A stretch of 7,405 nucleotides of DNA, from NCBI GenBank assembly GCA_964493765.1, contig CAZBPK010000017.1:1-7405 (forward strand). The letters are read 5' to 3'. The stretch comes from CALLMJ01 sp964493765 (lineage in GTDB: Bacteria > Bacteroidota > Bacteroidia > J057 > CALLMJ01). Positions 1 to 6,407 of the stretch are shown one piece after another. The notes under the pieces were generated by a model, which had not been told where the DNA came from, did not search any database, and saw only the letters and a program-made list of their open reading frames with translations. Position 1 is the stretch's first letter. Every line of letters starts with the position of its first letter. A program made the position numbers and the translations under genes.

Positions 1-36
1 GTTGTAATCCTCTTTATTATGGAAGGTGTTAACACC
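1..36 (-). CRISPR. Single CRISPR repeat-like unit at the window edge (probable leader-end repeat)
   Basis: A 36-base unit begins with GTTGTAATCC and ends with the perfect 12-base palindrome GGTGTTAACACC at 25-36. Read on the minus strand it starts with that palindrome and ends GGATTACAAC; the last eight bases match 6 of 8 positions of ATTGAAAC, the common crRNA 5' handle of type III and type I-B repeats. A short CCTT/GAGG stem can form in the middle. The length and GTT...AAC ends are typical of repeats. Only one copy is in the window, so no repeat-spacer periodicity can be shown; the array would continue left of base 1. The neighbouring csm operon and A/T-rich non-coding flank support the call. 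The repeat may extend beyond the edge. Confidence 0.55.
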
Positions 37-462
37 ATATTTAGAATATAATCATGATTTCCAATTATTTATACCCTTTTTTAAAATCTAAAAAAATGAT
101 TTCATCTCAAATCTTTCAATGTAAAAGTCAATCTTTTTAAATCTTAAATTCAAAAAATAATTTTTTTATAACCGCAAATATAATGCCAAAACCCTAATTA
201 ATGCACATTTTACTAAAAAAATTAACTTTTTTTTGATTCTTAATAGAATTGAAGTCCTGATTTTGTCCCATTTTTCATTTTCTACCTAAAATCTTGATTT
301 CCTGAACCCATTTTTTCTCTTTTTTAATTGTTAATTGTTCTAAAATTTACCCTGACTTTTAATTATTTTTCTTATACTTTTTGTTAAAATTTACTAATCG
401 TATGCAATGTTTGTGCATAATAATTTTATAAATTGCTTAAAAAACCATAATTTATTAAAATA
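37..462 (-). other. A/T-rich gene-free region, probable CRISPR leader
   Basis: No open reading frame of useful length occurs here on either strand. The sequence is strongly A/T-rich, with T-runs on the plus strand (A-runs on the minus strand). It lies between the repeat-like unit at 1-36 and the divergently oriented effector genes. If the array runs leftward, this is where its leader and promoter would be. One exact TAnnTTTG-type -10 element (TATATTTG, minus strand, 175-182) is present, but no TTG lies at the usual distance upstream, so a promoter is not claimed. A small inverted repeat (ATATT-TAG-AATAT) lies at 37-49. No further repeat copies or spacers were found. Confidence 0.4.
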
Positions 463-494
463 TTGGGTACTAATTAAACCGAAAATTATTGTTG
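463..494 (+). promoter_or_regulatory. Candidate Bacteroidota-type promoter for the small gene and CARF-HEPN gene
   Basis: TTG at 463-465 is followed after 21 bases by TATTGTTG at 487-494, which matches TAnnTTTG in all but one fixed base. The spacing lies within the range reported for Bacteroidota promoters. It sits about 70 bases before the ATG at 563. The A/T-rich background makes chance matches common, so this is only a candidate. Confidence 0.28.
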
Positions 495-562
495 CCGTTT
501 TTTTGAATTTTTTTTAAATTTTATGATAATTGTTTATTAATTTTGTAAAAAACAAACAAACT

Positions 563-823
563 ATGTTATTTACAATTATTATCAGCATATTAGTTTTTAT
601 TTTAGCTTTTATTTGGATTTTGAAAATTATTCAAGAAAGAAAAGAAATTTACAATAATTCTGATACCAAATCTGAATCGTTTACCTCTAATCAACCCAAA
701 CAGTCACCAATTCAACCCCAAAAAATTTTGAATATCAATCAAATGATTCAAAATACCCAAATTTTAGTAAAAATTTTAAATATAGACTTGGAAATTAATA
801 GGGTGTCATTTACATTAGCATAA
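563..823 (+). CDS. Small single-span membrane protein of unknown function, upstream of the CARF-HEPN gene
   Basis: I do not recognise this protein. From the ATG at 563 it is 86 residues. It opens with a strongly hydrophobic segment (LFTIIISILVFILAFIWILK, residues 2-21) that should span the membrane once. A charged stretch follows (QERKE), then a polar Ser/Gln/Pro-rich linker around residues 33-55, then a tail of alternating Ile/Leu and Asn. The tail may be cytoplasmic by the positive-inside rule. No signal-peptidase site or lipobox is evident. An in-frame TTG at 530 would add 11 residues with two lysines; ATG is preferred, though neither has a Shine-Dalgarno site. The stop lies 14 bases before the CARF-HEPN start, so the two are probably co-transcribed. 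It could be an uncharacterised type III accessory protein that anchors or modulates the effector. A chance ORF in A/T-rich DNA is possible, but the codon pattern of the charged middle looks like coding sequence. Confidence 0.5.
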   Translation: MLFTIIISILVFILAFIWILKIIQERKEIYNNSDTKSESFTSNQPKQSPIQPQKILNINQMIQNTQILVKILNIDLEINRVSFTLA

Positions 824-837
824 TAATTTAATTAATC

Positions 838-2247
838 ATGGAAAAAATCATTTTAATCACTTTAGGCAACCGTGATTTACAATTAAAAAAAAGTATTCAA
901 GAAAAACAAAATCAATTAGAAAAAACTTGGTTAGAACCCAACAATGACGATAAAGATTTATTGATTGTCAAAAAAAATTTAGGATTTTATGAAATAACTT
1001 CTAAGATTTATAACAGTTTTGAAAAATGGAAAGATGATTTTGTTTTTACAATGATTGAAAAATCTTTATCCTCTATTCAGGCAAATCCACAAAATACCAA
1101 AATTCTATTTTGTGCTACTCATCAAAATCCGTATGACAAGCAAGATACTTATTACGTAGCTTTGATTGCCCAGAAATTTTTTGAATCAAAAGGATATTGC
1201 TGTGAATGTAATTTTATTGAATGTAATCCTACGCTTTTTTCCGATTTGGTAAATCATTTTTTAAAGGTTTATGAAAGTATTCCTAAGGATTCCAATGTAA
1301 TTATTAGCAATTCAGGTGGAACTCCGGATATTCGCTCTGCAACCTATTTTGCAGGTATATTTAGAAATTATAATTTTTTGAATATCAATGCTAGAACTAA
1401 CGAACCTAATACACAAAACTTCAAAAACCAAGAAAAAATTATTCTAAAAAATATCATTCAACAAATGCTTCAAGTTTATGATTATCAGGGAATTAATTTT
1501 TTACCTTTATCAGATCACATCAAAAACACTGCTAAAGAAGCTTTAAATTATTACAACCTAAATAAAGAAATTAAAGGTAATTATGGCGAAAAATCTAAAT
1601 TTGCTATCAATCTACTCATTCAAACCGCTTATGTTTGTTATGTTCAAGGTAGATATGCAGAAGCATTGGGTAGAATTTATCGTATAGAAGAAGCTATTTG
1701 GCATTTCCTTTTTTATACATTTCTTAAAAATCAAGGTATCATTGATGATAATGATAAAATATTTTATAAATTCAAAGACAAGAAAATGGAATTACTTTTT
1801 AAACAATTTACTTTATTGAATGATGTTTTGCTTTTACATTTTCCCAAAGATTTTGAAAAAATTGGGAATGCTGTAAAACTTAAAAATAGTGATATCTCTA
1901 CTCAATCTGGAAAAAACTTTTACTATCACTTTTTTAAGCATTTTAAAGTATTTCCAGAGTTTAGATCGTTCTTTGAAAAAATCAATTTGAATGATAAGAA
2001 TGAACCTTATAAAAATGATAGTGTATTAAATGACACTCGTAATAAAAGCTATTTGGGGCATGGATTTAAGGGAATTACTAAAAAGGATTTGGAAAAAATT
2101 TTTGAAGGTTTTAATGGTTATTTAGATTTTTTAGAAGATTTAAGTAGTTTATTAAAATCAGAAATTCAAAATTATGATGATGATAAAATTTTTGATAAAA
2201 AAAATGAACAAATTATGGAATACTTAGAAAAGAACTTTCAAGATTAG
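838..2247 (+). CDS. CARF-HEPN ribonuclease, Csm6/Csx1-like (Cas02710-type) type III effector
   Basis: This 469-residue protein is expected to bind cyclic oligoadenylate made by Cas10 and then cut RNA non-specifically in the cytoplasm. The N-terminal half looks like a CARF (Rossmann-like) domain: a first strand ending in ITLGNRD (residues 7-13), a strand KILFCATHQN (88-97), and the loop SNSGGTPDIR (157-166), which corresponds to the ligand-contacting loop of CARF proteins. A helical linker includes YAEALGRIYRIEEAIWHF (273-290), a pattern common in the Cas02710 and Csm6 families. The C-terminal half carries RNKSYLGHG (401-409), where R401 and H408 form an R-X6-H HEPN catalytic motif resembling the RNxSxLAHG of Cas02710 proteins. 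Both functional motifs look intact. It follows the small membrane gene by 14 bases and converges on the csm operon. The ATG is the first in frame with the CARF strand. Ring size of the activator and any self-limiting ring-nuclease activity cannot be read from sequence. CARF-HEPN is firm; the subfamily name is from memory. Confidence 0.87.
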   Translation: MEKIILITLGNRDLQLKKSIQEKQNQLEKTWLEPNNDDKDLLIVKKNLGFYEITSKIYNSFEKWKDDFVFTMIEKSLSSIQANPQNTKILFCATHQNPYDKQDTYYVALIAQKFFESKGYCCECNFIECNPTLFSDLVNHFLKVYESIPKDSNVIISNSGGTPDIRSATYFAGIFRNYNFLNINARTNEPNTQNFKNQEKIILKNIIQQMLQVYDYQGINFLPLSDHIKNTAKEALNYYNLNKEIKGNYGEKSKFAINLLIQTAYVCYVQGRYAEALGRIYRIEEAIWHFLFYTFLKNQGIIDDNDKIFYKFKDKKMELLFKQFTLLNDVLLLHFPKDFEKIGNAVKLKNSDISTQSGKNFYYHFFKHFKVFPEFRSFFEKINLNDKNEPYKNDSVLNDTRNKSYLGHGFKGITKKDLEKIFEGFNGYLDFLEDLSSLLKSEIQNYDDDKIFDKKNEQIMEYLEKNFQD

Positions 2248-2254
2248 TTTTTTT

Positions 2255-2294
2255 ATAGAATAAAATTCTTTTATATTTCAAAAGAAATACTTTT
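2255..2294 (+). terminator. Weak A/T hairpins after the CARF-HEPN gene, possible terminator
   Basis: Eight to ten bases after the stop codon, AGAAT (2257-2261) and ATTCT (2265-2269) form a 5-bp stem with an AAA loop, followed by TTTAT. A second short inverted repeat, AAAAG-AAATA-CTTTT, lies at 2280-2294 and is followed by ATAGG. Both stems are A/T-rich and weak. The position is right for a terminator but stability is poor, so the call is tentative. Confidence 0.25.
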
Positions 2295-2300
2295 ATAGGT

Positions 2301-2460
2301 TTTACCACAGAGAGCATAAAGGATAAACTGAGTTTTAGAGTTCAAAGACCTTAATAAATCGTAATATGAAAGGGCAATTCTAGTATGTTATGCGTGGGGG
2401 ATATGAAGGGTTCTTTGTTAGCGTCAATGCCGAACATTCATCACGAACAAAACCAAAACT
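2301..2460. other. Convergent intergenic segment with atypical composition, possible decayed dispersed repeat
   Basis: The gap between the two convergent operons contains stretches visibly richer in G+C than the rest of the window, notably TGCGTGGGGGATATGAAGGG (2391-2410) and GCGTCAATGCCGAAC (2421-2435). It also contains TTTACCACAGAGAG (2301-2314), which resembles the CCACAGAG-type intergenic repeats seen in many genomes. CGAAC recurs at 2431-2435 and inside CACGAAC at 2442-2448. No open reading frame, tRNA or clear terminal inverted repeats were found. A remnant of a dispersed intergenic element or an old insertion scar would explain the composition; a structured RNA is also possible. Only comparison with the rest of the genome could show repetition. 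Confidence 0.25.
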
Positions 2461-2486
2461 TATTGAGGAAACCCCAAAACTTTCAA

Positions 2487-4214
2487 TTATTTAATCATGG
2501 ATTTAAATCCAATACTCAATACTTTACCGCTTTTATCTACATTATTAACAGTTAATTTTACATATTGACCCTCTTCTAAATCGGAATTATAAGTCAATAA
2601 ACACTCTTGTTCTTTACCCGGCTCTTGAATGAAAAGTTTAAATTTCTTAGTTTTAGGATTTTTTACATCTTTTCCTATATACTGTCCTTCTAAAACTACA
2701 CCGGGTTTTAATTTTTCTTTGAAATAATTGGGTTCGTAAATTTTATTTTCTTTATTATCAACATTTTCCTGAGTAAGATGTAACTCTTTAGAATTTTCAT
2801 ATTCCAATTCATACATAATTTGAACCCAACCTAAGGGTTTTATGCTATTTTTTTTATTAATTTCCTCTTCATACATTAAACGGGATTTGGGAAAAGCATT
2901 TTCTAAATCTTCTAAACTTGGATTGTATTCATTTTCTTTTCCATTTTTATCTTTATTAAAACCGGGTTTTTTACCAATTTTCAATACTTTCATGATTTCT
3001 AAGAACTTTTCTTTAAGATTCTCATTTTCAAGAATATAAAGAATTTCAGTTGTACCAATAAATCCTGTTCCAAATCCTAAATGCATAATATTGCTTTCTA
3101 AGGGTAGATAATCAAAATTGACTTCTTCTTTTTTGAAAGTTATTTGTTGTTTATTTTTGGGTTTAGGGTTTGAATTAATTTTATTTTTCCATTGACAATG
3201 CTTATTTAGTTGTTTTTCACTAAAATCTTTGACTTTATCAACTATAAATTGAATTACTTCCTTTTCTTTAGAATGCAAATTTTCGGGTGTTAAATCCTCA
3301 ATTTTTATTCCAAACAGTTGCTGACATTTGGATTGAATTCCTATCCATTCTTTTTTTCCATCAATAGTAATGGAATCGCTTTTTATTAGAGATTTAATAG
3401 ACAACAAAAACTGCAGGTTAATACTTATATCCAATTCAATGAAAACATTTTCTTGTATAGCTTCCATTATGATAGCTTGTTTTTGCTTCTCAGCGGTTAA
3501 CAAGAATAAATAAGGCTTGGCAATGGTTAAACTATCTATTGGATTTTTTCTTAAGATTTTACCATCAGAAATATGTAACAATTTCATCAAATCCAACTTT
3601 TCATCATAATCTTTCTGACCTTCTTTTCTACAATAAAATGCAAAACATTCAATATTATTAGCAAAATTTTTATTATTTTTTTTGTTATTTTTTTGTTTGT
3701 CTTTTAAGTCCTCTTCGAACAACTTAAAAATTTCATTTTCATTAGCATGATGATTGAGCCAGTGGTAAAGCAAAGCAGTTCTAATAGCACCTTTGATACT
3801 AGAACCGGGAATGTAAGGGTGTTGTAAACCGTTTCTTATGTGTTCACGAACCTTATTGCCTTTAAAATCTATAGCTTTTAAATGCTTTAACTTGATTTTC
3901 TGAGTTTTATCATCTTCCTCTAAAAATTTTTTTAATTGATTCCATTGATTTAATTTCTTGCAAAAAGAATATAAACTCAATTCATTGCGTTTTTCATTTT
4001 GTTTCTTATTATCTTTTTCGTGACTCAATTCTTCATAAATTTTTTTAGCATGTTCCTGATATTTACCAATAAGATGATTGGTTTCTAAAAAAGAAGTAAA
4101 GGTATGATTACCAAGTTTGTAAAAAGTGGTTTCATCTACAATATAATCCAATGTTTCCAATTGGTTGCCAGAACCCACATGTAAAAGTGAAAGAGTTTTT
4201 AAGTAAAGTTTCAT
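2487..4214 (-). CDS. csm5: Csm5, type III-A RAMP protein with a long C-terminal extension
   Basis: Csm5 caps the crRNA 3' end of the Csm complex and is known to help crRNA 3' maturation by recruiting host nucleases. At 575 residues this one is clearly longer than the usual 350-400. Family motifs in order: LHVGSG (11-16), PYIPGSSIKGAIRTAL (133-148), LLHISDG (212-218), HLGFGTGFIGTT (378-389) and PLGWVQI (460-466). The C-terminal part from about residue 502 (KPGVVLEGQYIGKD...) alternates short strands with Gly turns through GQYVKLTVNNVDKSGKVLSIGF and looks like a small OB-fold or S1-like RNA-binding domain; that fold is inferred by eye. Two Lys/Asn-rich low-complexity inserts (about 63-77 and 171-184) also add length. 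The start is an ATG 6 bases after csm4 ends, and it is the last gene of the operon. Identification is firm; the extension's role is not. Confidence 0.93.
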   Translation of the reverse strand: MKLYLKTLSLLHVGSGNQLETLDYIVDETTFYKLGNHTFTSFLETNHLIGKYQEHAKKIYEELSHEKDNKKQNEKRNELSLYSFCKKLNQWNQLKKFLEEDDKTQKIKLKHLKAIDFKGNKVREHIRNGLQHPYIPGSSIKGAIRTALLYHWLNHHANENEIFKLFEEDLKDKQKNNKKNNKNFANNIECFAFYCRKEGQKDYDEKLDLMKLLHISDGKILRKNPIDSLTIAKPYLFLLTAEKQKQAIIMEAIQENVFIELDISINLQFLLSIKSLIKSDSITIDGKKEWIGIQSKCQQLFGIKIEDLTPENLHSKEKEVIQFIVDKVKDFSEKQLNKHCQWKNKINSNPKPKNKQQITFKKEEVNFDYLPLESNIMHLGFGTGFIGTTEILYILENENLKEKFLEIMKVLKIGKKPGFNKDKNGKENEYNPSLEDLENAFPKSRLMYEEEINKKNSIKPLGWVQIMYELEYENSKELHLTQENVDNKENKIYEPNYFKEKLKPGVVLEGQYIGKDVKNPKTKKFKLFIQEPGKEQECLLTYNSDLEEGQYVKLTVNNVDKSGKVLSIGFKSMIK

Positions 4215-4220
4215 AATTTT

Positions 4221-5213
4221 TCAGTAATTTATAAAAATTTTAATCATTAAAGGCATACCGTAACGATGAACTTTTTCTAATTCAATAATATTTTTGCCAA
4301 AATTCTGTTTTTCCATATAAGGAAAAATAGAACCTTCTTTAAAGAAGAACAAAGGTTTTTTTTCATATTTTCCATTGATATTTTTTCCAAAGAACCCTTT
4401 TCTCATAATAAGTTGATAACTAAAATTCTTAGGTTGGGATTTATAATATTGAATTTCATCTGGGTCGGGGTGATAAAGAGTTAAATTCATTAATGCATTA
4501 GGATTTTGGGGTTCTTGAAATTCAAAATTTTCCACTCTAAATTCAAAATTTCCTTTCCCAATAGTTTTGTTTCCACCTATTCCCCAATGACTTAAAAACC
4601 TTAGACAGGCTTCCAATTTACCATCAGAAAAATCATGGCAAAGAAAAAAAAGTCCTTTTTCAGATAGCATTTCTTGATTGTAATGTATAAAAAAATATTC
4701 TTGAGTAAAAAGTTGACCTTCTCCATCTTTTTGCAAGCTGCCGCCACTAAAACGGTTAATGGTATTTCTGGTCATACTGAAGGGCACTAATTTGGGAACC
4801 AAATCTTTGGGTAAATTATCCGTTTTTTCTTCTCCTAAAATTAACGCTTGAAAAAAATGGTATTCCAAAAATTGTATATCTTTGATTTCTTTTCTTTTAG
4901 AAAGTGCTTGGATTTTTTCTAATTTAGATAAGTTTTGATGGGAATTTTGAATTTCATCATAAGATTTTAAAGGCATAGAGGGTCTGGGAAAAAATAACTT
5001 TTCTTTTTGATTTTCTTGTTTGTAGTAAGGAAAAGTAGAGCTTAAAATCCATTGAGGTTGAGGAGATTGGTAAGAATTTAAAAAATCTGTTAAGGTATCT
5101 TCACCGTAAAGATAAAGCATAGCCCAACATAAATTTCCCCAAAGTGTATCCGATGGTAACGGTGATTTAATACCGTTTTTAAAGTTATACAAAAAAACAA
5201 TTTTCATAAACAT
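4221..5213 (-). CDS. csm4: Csm4, crRNA 5'-handle-binding RAMP subunit
   Basis: Csm4 (Cas5 group) sits at the foot of the Csm complex, binds the 8-base crRNA 5' handle and contacts Cas10. The 330-residue length is normal. Features seen: an N-terminal RAMP strand (MKIVFLYNF), SPLPSDTLWGNLCWA (17-31) as in Csm4 and Cmr3-type proteins, RNTINRFSGGS (149-159) matching the conserved R-x-T-x-x-R element, a Gly-rich loop HWGIGGNKTIGKG (209-221), and RYGMPL (317-322) near the C-terminus. The chosen ATG is 9 bases after csm3 ends; a second in-frame ATG two codons later (M3) would give the start MKIVFL and is equally possible. No Shine-Dalgarno site separates the two. It lies between csm3 and csm5 in a tight operon, in the standard type III-A order. 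Confidence 0.94.
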   Translation of the reverse strand: MFMKIVFLYNFKNGIKSPLPSDTLWGNLCWAMLYLYGEDTLTDFLNSYQSPQPQWILSSTFPYYKQENQKEKLFFPRPSMPLKSYDEIQNSHQNLSKLEKIQALSKRKEIKDIQFLEYHFFQALILGEEKTDNLPKDLVPKLVPFSMTRNTINRFSGGSLQKDGEGQLFTQEYFFIHYNQEMLSEKGLFFLCHDFSDGKLEACLRFLSHWGIGGNKTIGKGNFEFRVENFEFQEPQNPNALMNLTLYHPDPDEIQYYKSQPKNFSYQLIMRKGFFGKNINGKYEKKPLFFFKEGSIFPYMEKQNFGKNIIELEKVHRYGMPLMIKIFINY

Positions 5214-5222
5214 TGCAAGGAA

Positions 5223-5999
5223 TTAACCATTATAAACAAATTGAATTTCTGATAAACTTTTTAAATTTTCTAACTTTTGGTTATATTTTAAGTAGTTTCC
5301 AGAGCCTGTTTTATAGTCCTCAGCAGTTATAATAATAGGGTCAGCGATTAAAAATTGGATTTTTCCATAACCTCTAGAACCTGCTTTTCCAATATAATTA
5401 TCCTCTAACAATCGAAGTGCCTGAAATATATGTTTAATATCTTCTTGAATAGCAGCAGTTTGGAAATGTTTTAGTTCATTTTTTGCTTCAGCATAAACAG
5501 CATAAACCAATTCATAATCAAATTTTGAACCGGGAACTACACGTTCAATAAAACGAGGGTTAGCCGCAGAAGTGATACGATTTAAAGTATTTTCAGCTTT
5601 GTACTCAGTATAAAGCAATAATGAATCCACTTTTTCCTCCCACATTTTGATTGTTTCTTGATCAGGATTACAATCCCTAACGATTAGTCTTGTTGGGCCA
5701 ATTAGCTTATCATTATCAGAAGATTTATCATTGGCTCCAATACCAAAAAGACGAGTAATTTTGGGGTCTTTGGAAGGTTCTCCATTTTTATCAATTAAAC
5801 CCAAAGAAAATTCTAACAAAGTTCTTAACTTTCCTTTTAAAGTACTACCCGGTATATATGGATATTTGTTATGTGGATGTCTAATTACAGGAGAATCTAC
5901 CCCTCCAATTTCCATTTTTTCATTGCTTGCTCCTATATGTAAACCTGTTAAGCAGTCAATTTTTCCTTTAAAAATAATATTTGCCTTTAATGTAATCAT
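5223..5999 (-). CDS. csm3: Csm3, backbone RAMP subunit and target-RNA endonuclease
   Basis: Csm3 (Cas7 group) is present in several copies along the crRNA and cuts bound target RNA at 6-base intervals. The 258 residues are slightly longer than the common 210-240. Features: TGLHIGASNEKMEIGGVDSP (18-37), in which D35 aligns with the catalytic Asp (D32/D33 in studied staphylococcal and streptococcal Csm3); the RAMP signature YPYIPGSTLKGKLRTLLE (46-63); and the Gly-rich loop IGKAGSRGYGKI (203-214). After VIR the usual Asp is His (VIRHP), a small departure from the common VIRDP. The catalytic Asp being present predicts active target cleavage, which would also shut off Cas10 signalling. The ATG lies 17 bases after csm2 ends and leads directly into the first RAMP strand. 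Confidence 0.96.
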   Translation of the reverse strand: MITLKANIIFKGKIDCLTGLHIGASNEKMEIGGVDSPVIRHPHNKYPYIPGSTLKGKLRTLLEFSLGLIDKNGEPSKDPKITRLFGIGANDKSSDNDKLIGPTRLIVRDCNPDQETIKMWEEKVDSLLLYTEYKAENTLNRITSAANPRFIERVVPGSKFDYELVYAVYAEAKNELKHFQTAAIQEDIKHIFQALRLLEDNYIGKAGSRGYGKIQFLIADPIIITAEDYKTGSGNYLKYNQKLENLKSLSEIQFVYNG

Positions 6000-6016
6000 G
6001 ATTTTATGTGTTAAAA

Positions 6017-6394
6017 TTATTTATCTCCTCCGTAAAATTTGTGATAAGCTACAAAACTTTCTATTAAAATAAAAAACTTTTCAAGTCCTTTAACTTTATC
6101 TTCAGATGAAATGAGTTCATCAATTATGCTATCAAAATAATCTTTAAATTTCCCAACATCTTTTTGCCTTCCTGCAGCATAAGCCAAAGCAGGTTTTAAT
6201 AAATGAATCTGAGTTTCAATTTTATCGCTCCATTTTTTATCATTTCTTTGAAATTCTTCTTTGATTTGAATAATTTTAGAATAAAAGTTTCTAACTTGGT
6301 TGGTCTTTATTTTTGTCATCAACCCTGCTTTTTCTTCTACTTCTTTGAGTAATTCCTCAATGTTTCGTTTATCTAATGATTTATTCTTTACCAT
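6017..6394 (-). CDS. csm2: Csm2, small helical subunit of the type III-A complex
   Basis: Csm2 (Cas11 group) forms the inner filament that lies along the crRNA-target duplex and bridges Cas10 to Csm5. The 125 residues are of normal length and predicted mostly helical. Family motifs: TNQVRNFYSKI (31-41), matching the conserved T-x-x-Q-x-R-x-F-Y element, and LLKPALAYAAGR (65-76), matching the L-K-P-x-L-A-Y-A-A-G-R signature. A final helix ends in AYHKFYGG (116-123). The ATG follows the cas10 stop by 13 bases. Nothing is missing or unusual. Confidence 0.95.
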   Translation of the reverse strand: MVKNKSLDKRNIEELLKEVEEKAGLMTKIKTNQVRNFYSKIIQIKEEFQRNDKKWSDKIETQIHLLKPALAYAAGRQKDVGKFKDYFDSIIDELISSEDKVKGLEKFFILIESFVAYHKFYGGDK

Positions 6395-6407
6395 ATCTTA
6401 TCATTTT

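Noticed and set aside
175..182. Exact TATATTTG -10 element on the minus strand as promoter of the array
   Set aside because: No TTG lies about 19-21 bases upstream on that strand; in such A/T-rich DNA an isolated match is weak.
523..540. ATG opening a five-codon frame before the small membrane gene
   Set aside because: It reaches a stop after five codons and has no ribosome binding site; nothing suggests a leader peptide with a regulatory hairpin.
2461..2486. Terminator for the csm operon just after csm5
   Set aside because: No stem-loop with a following T-run could be found on the minus strand in this stretch.
2842..3039. 65-codon plus-strand reading frame
   Set aside because: It lies wholly opposite csm5, with composition expected of the antisense of a Lys-rich coding region.
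5731..6072. 113-codon plus-strand reading frame
   Set aside because: It is antisense to the conserved 5' part of csm3 and the end of csm2, and shows no recognisable domain.
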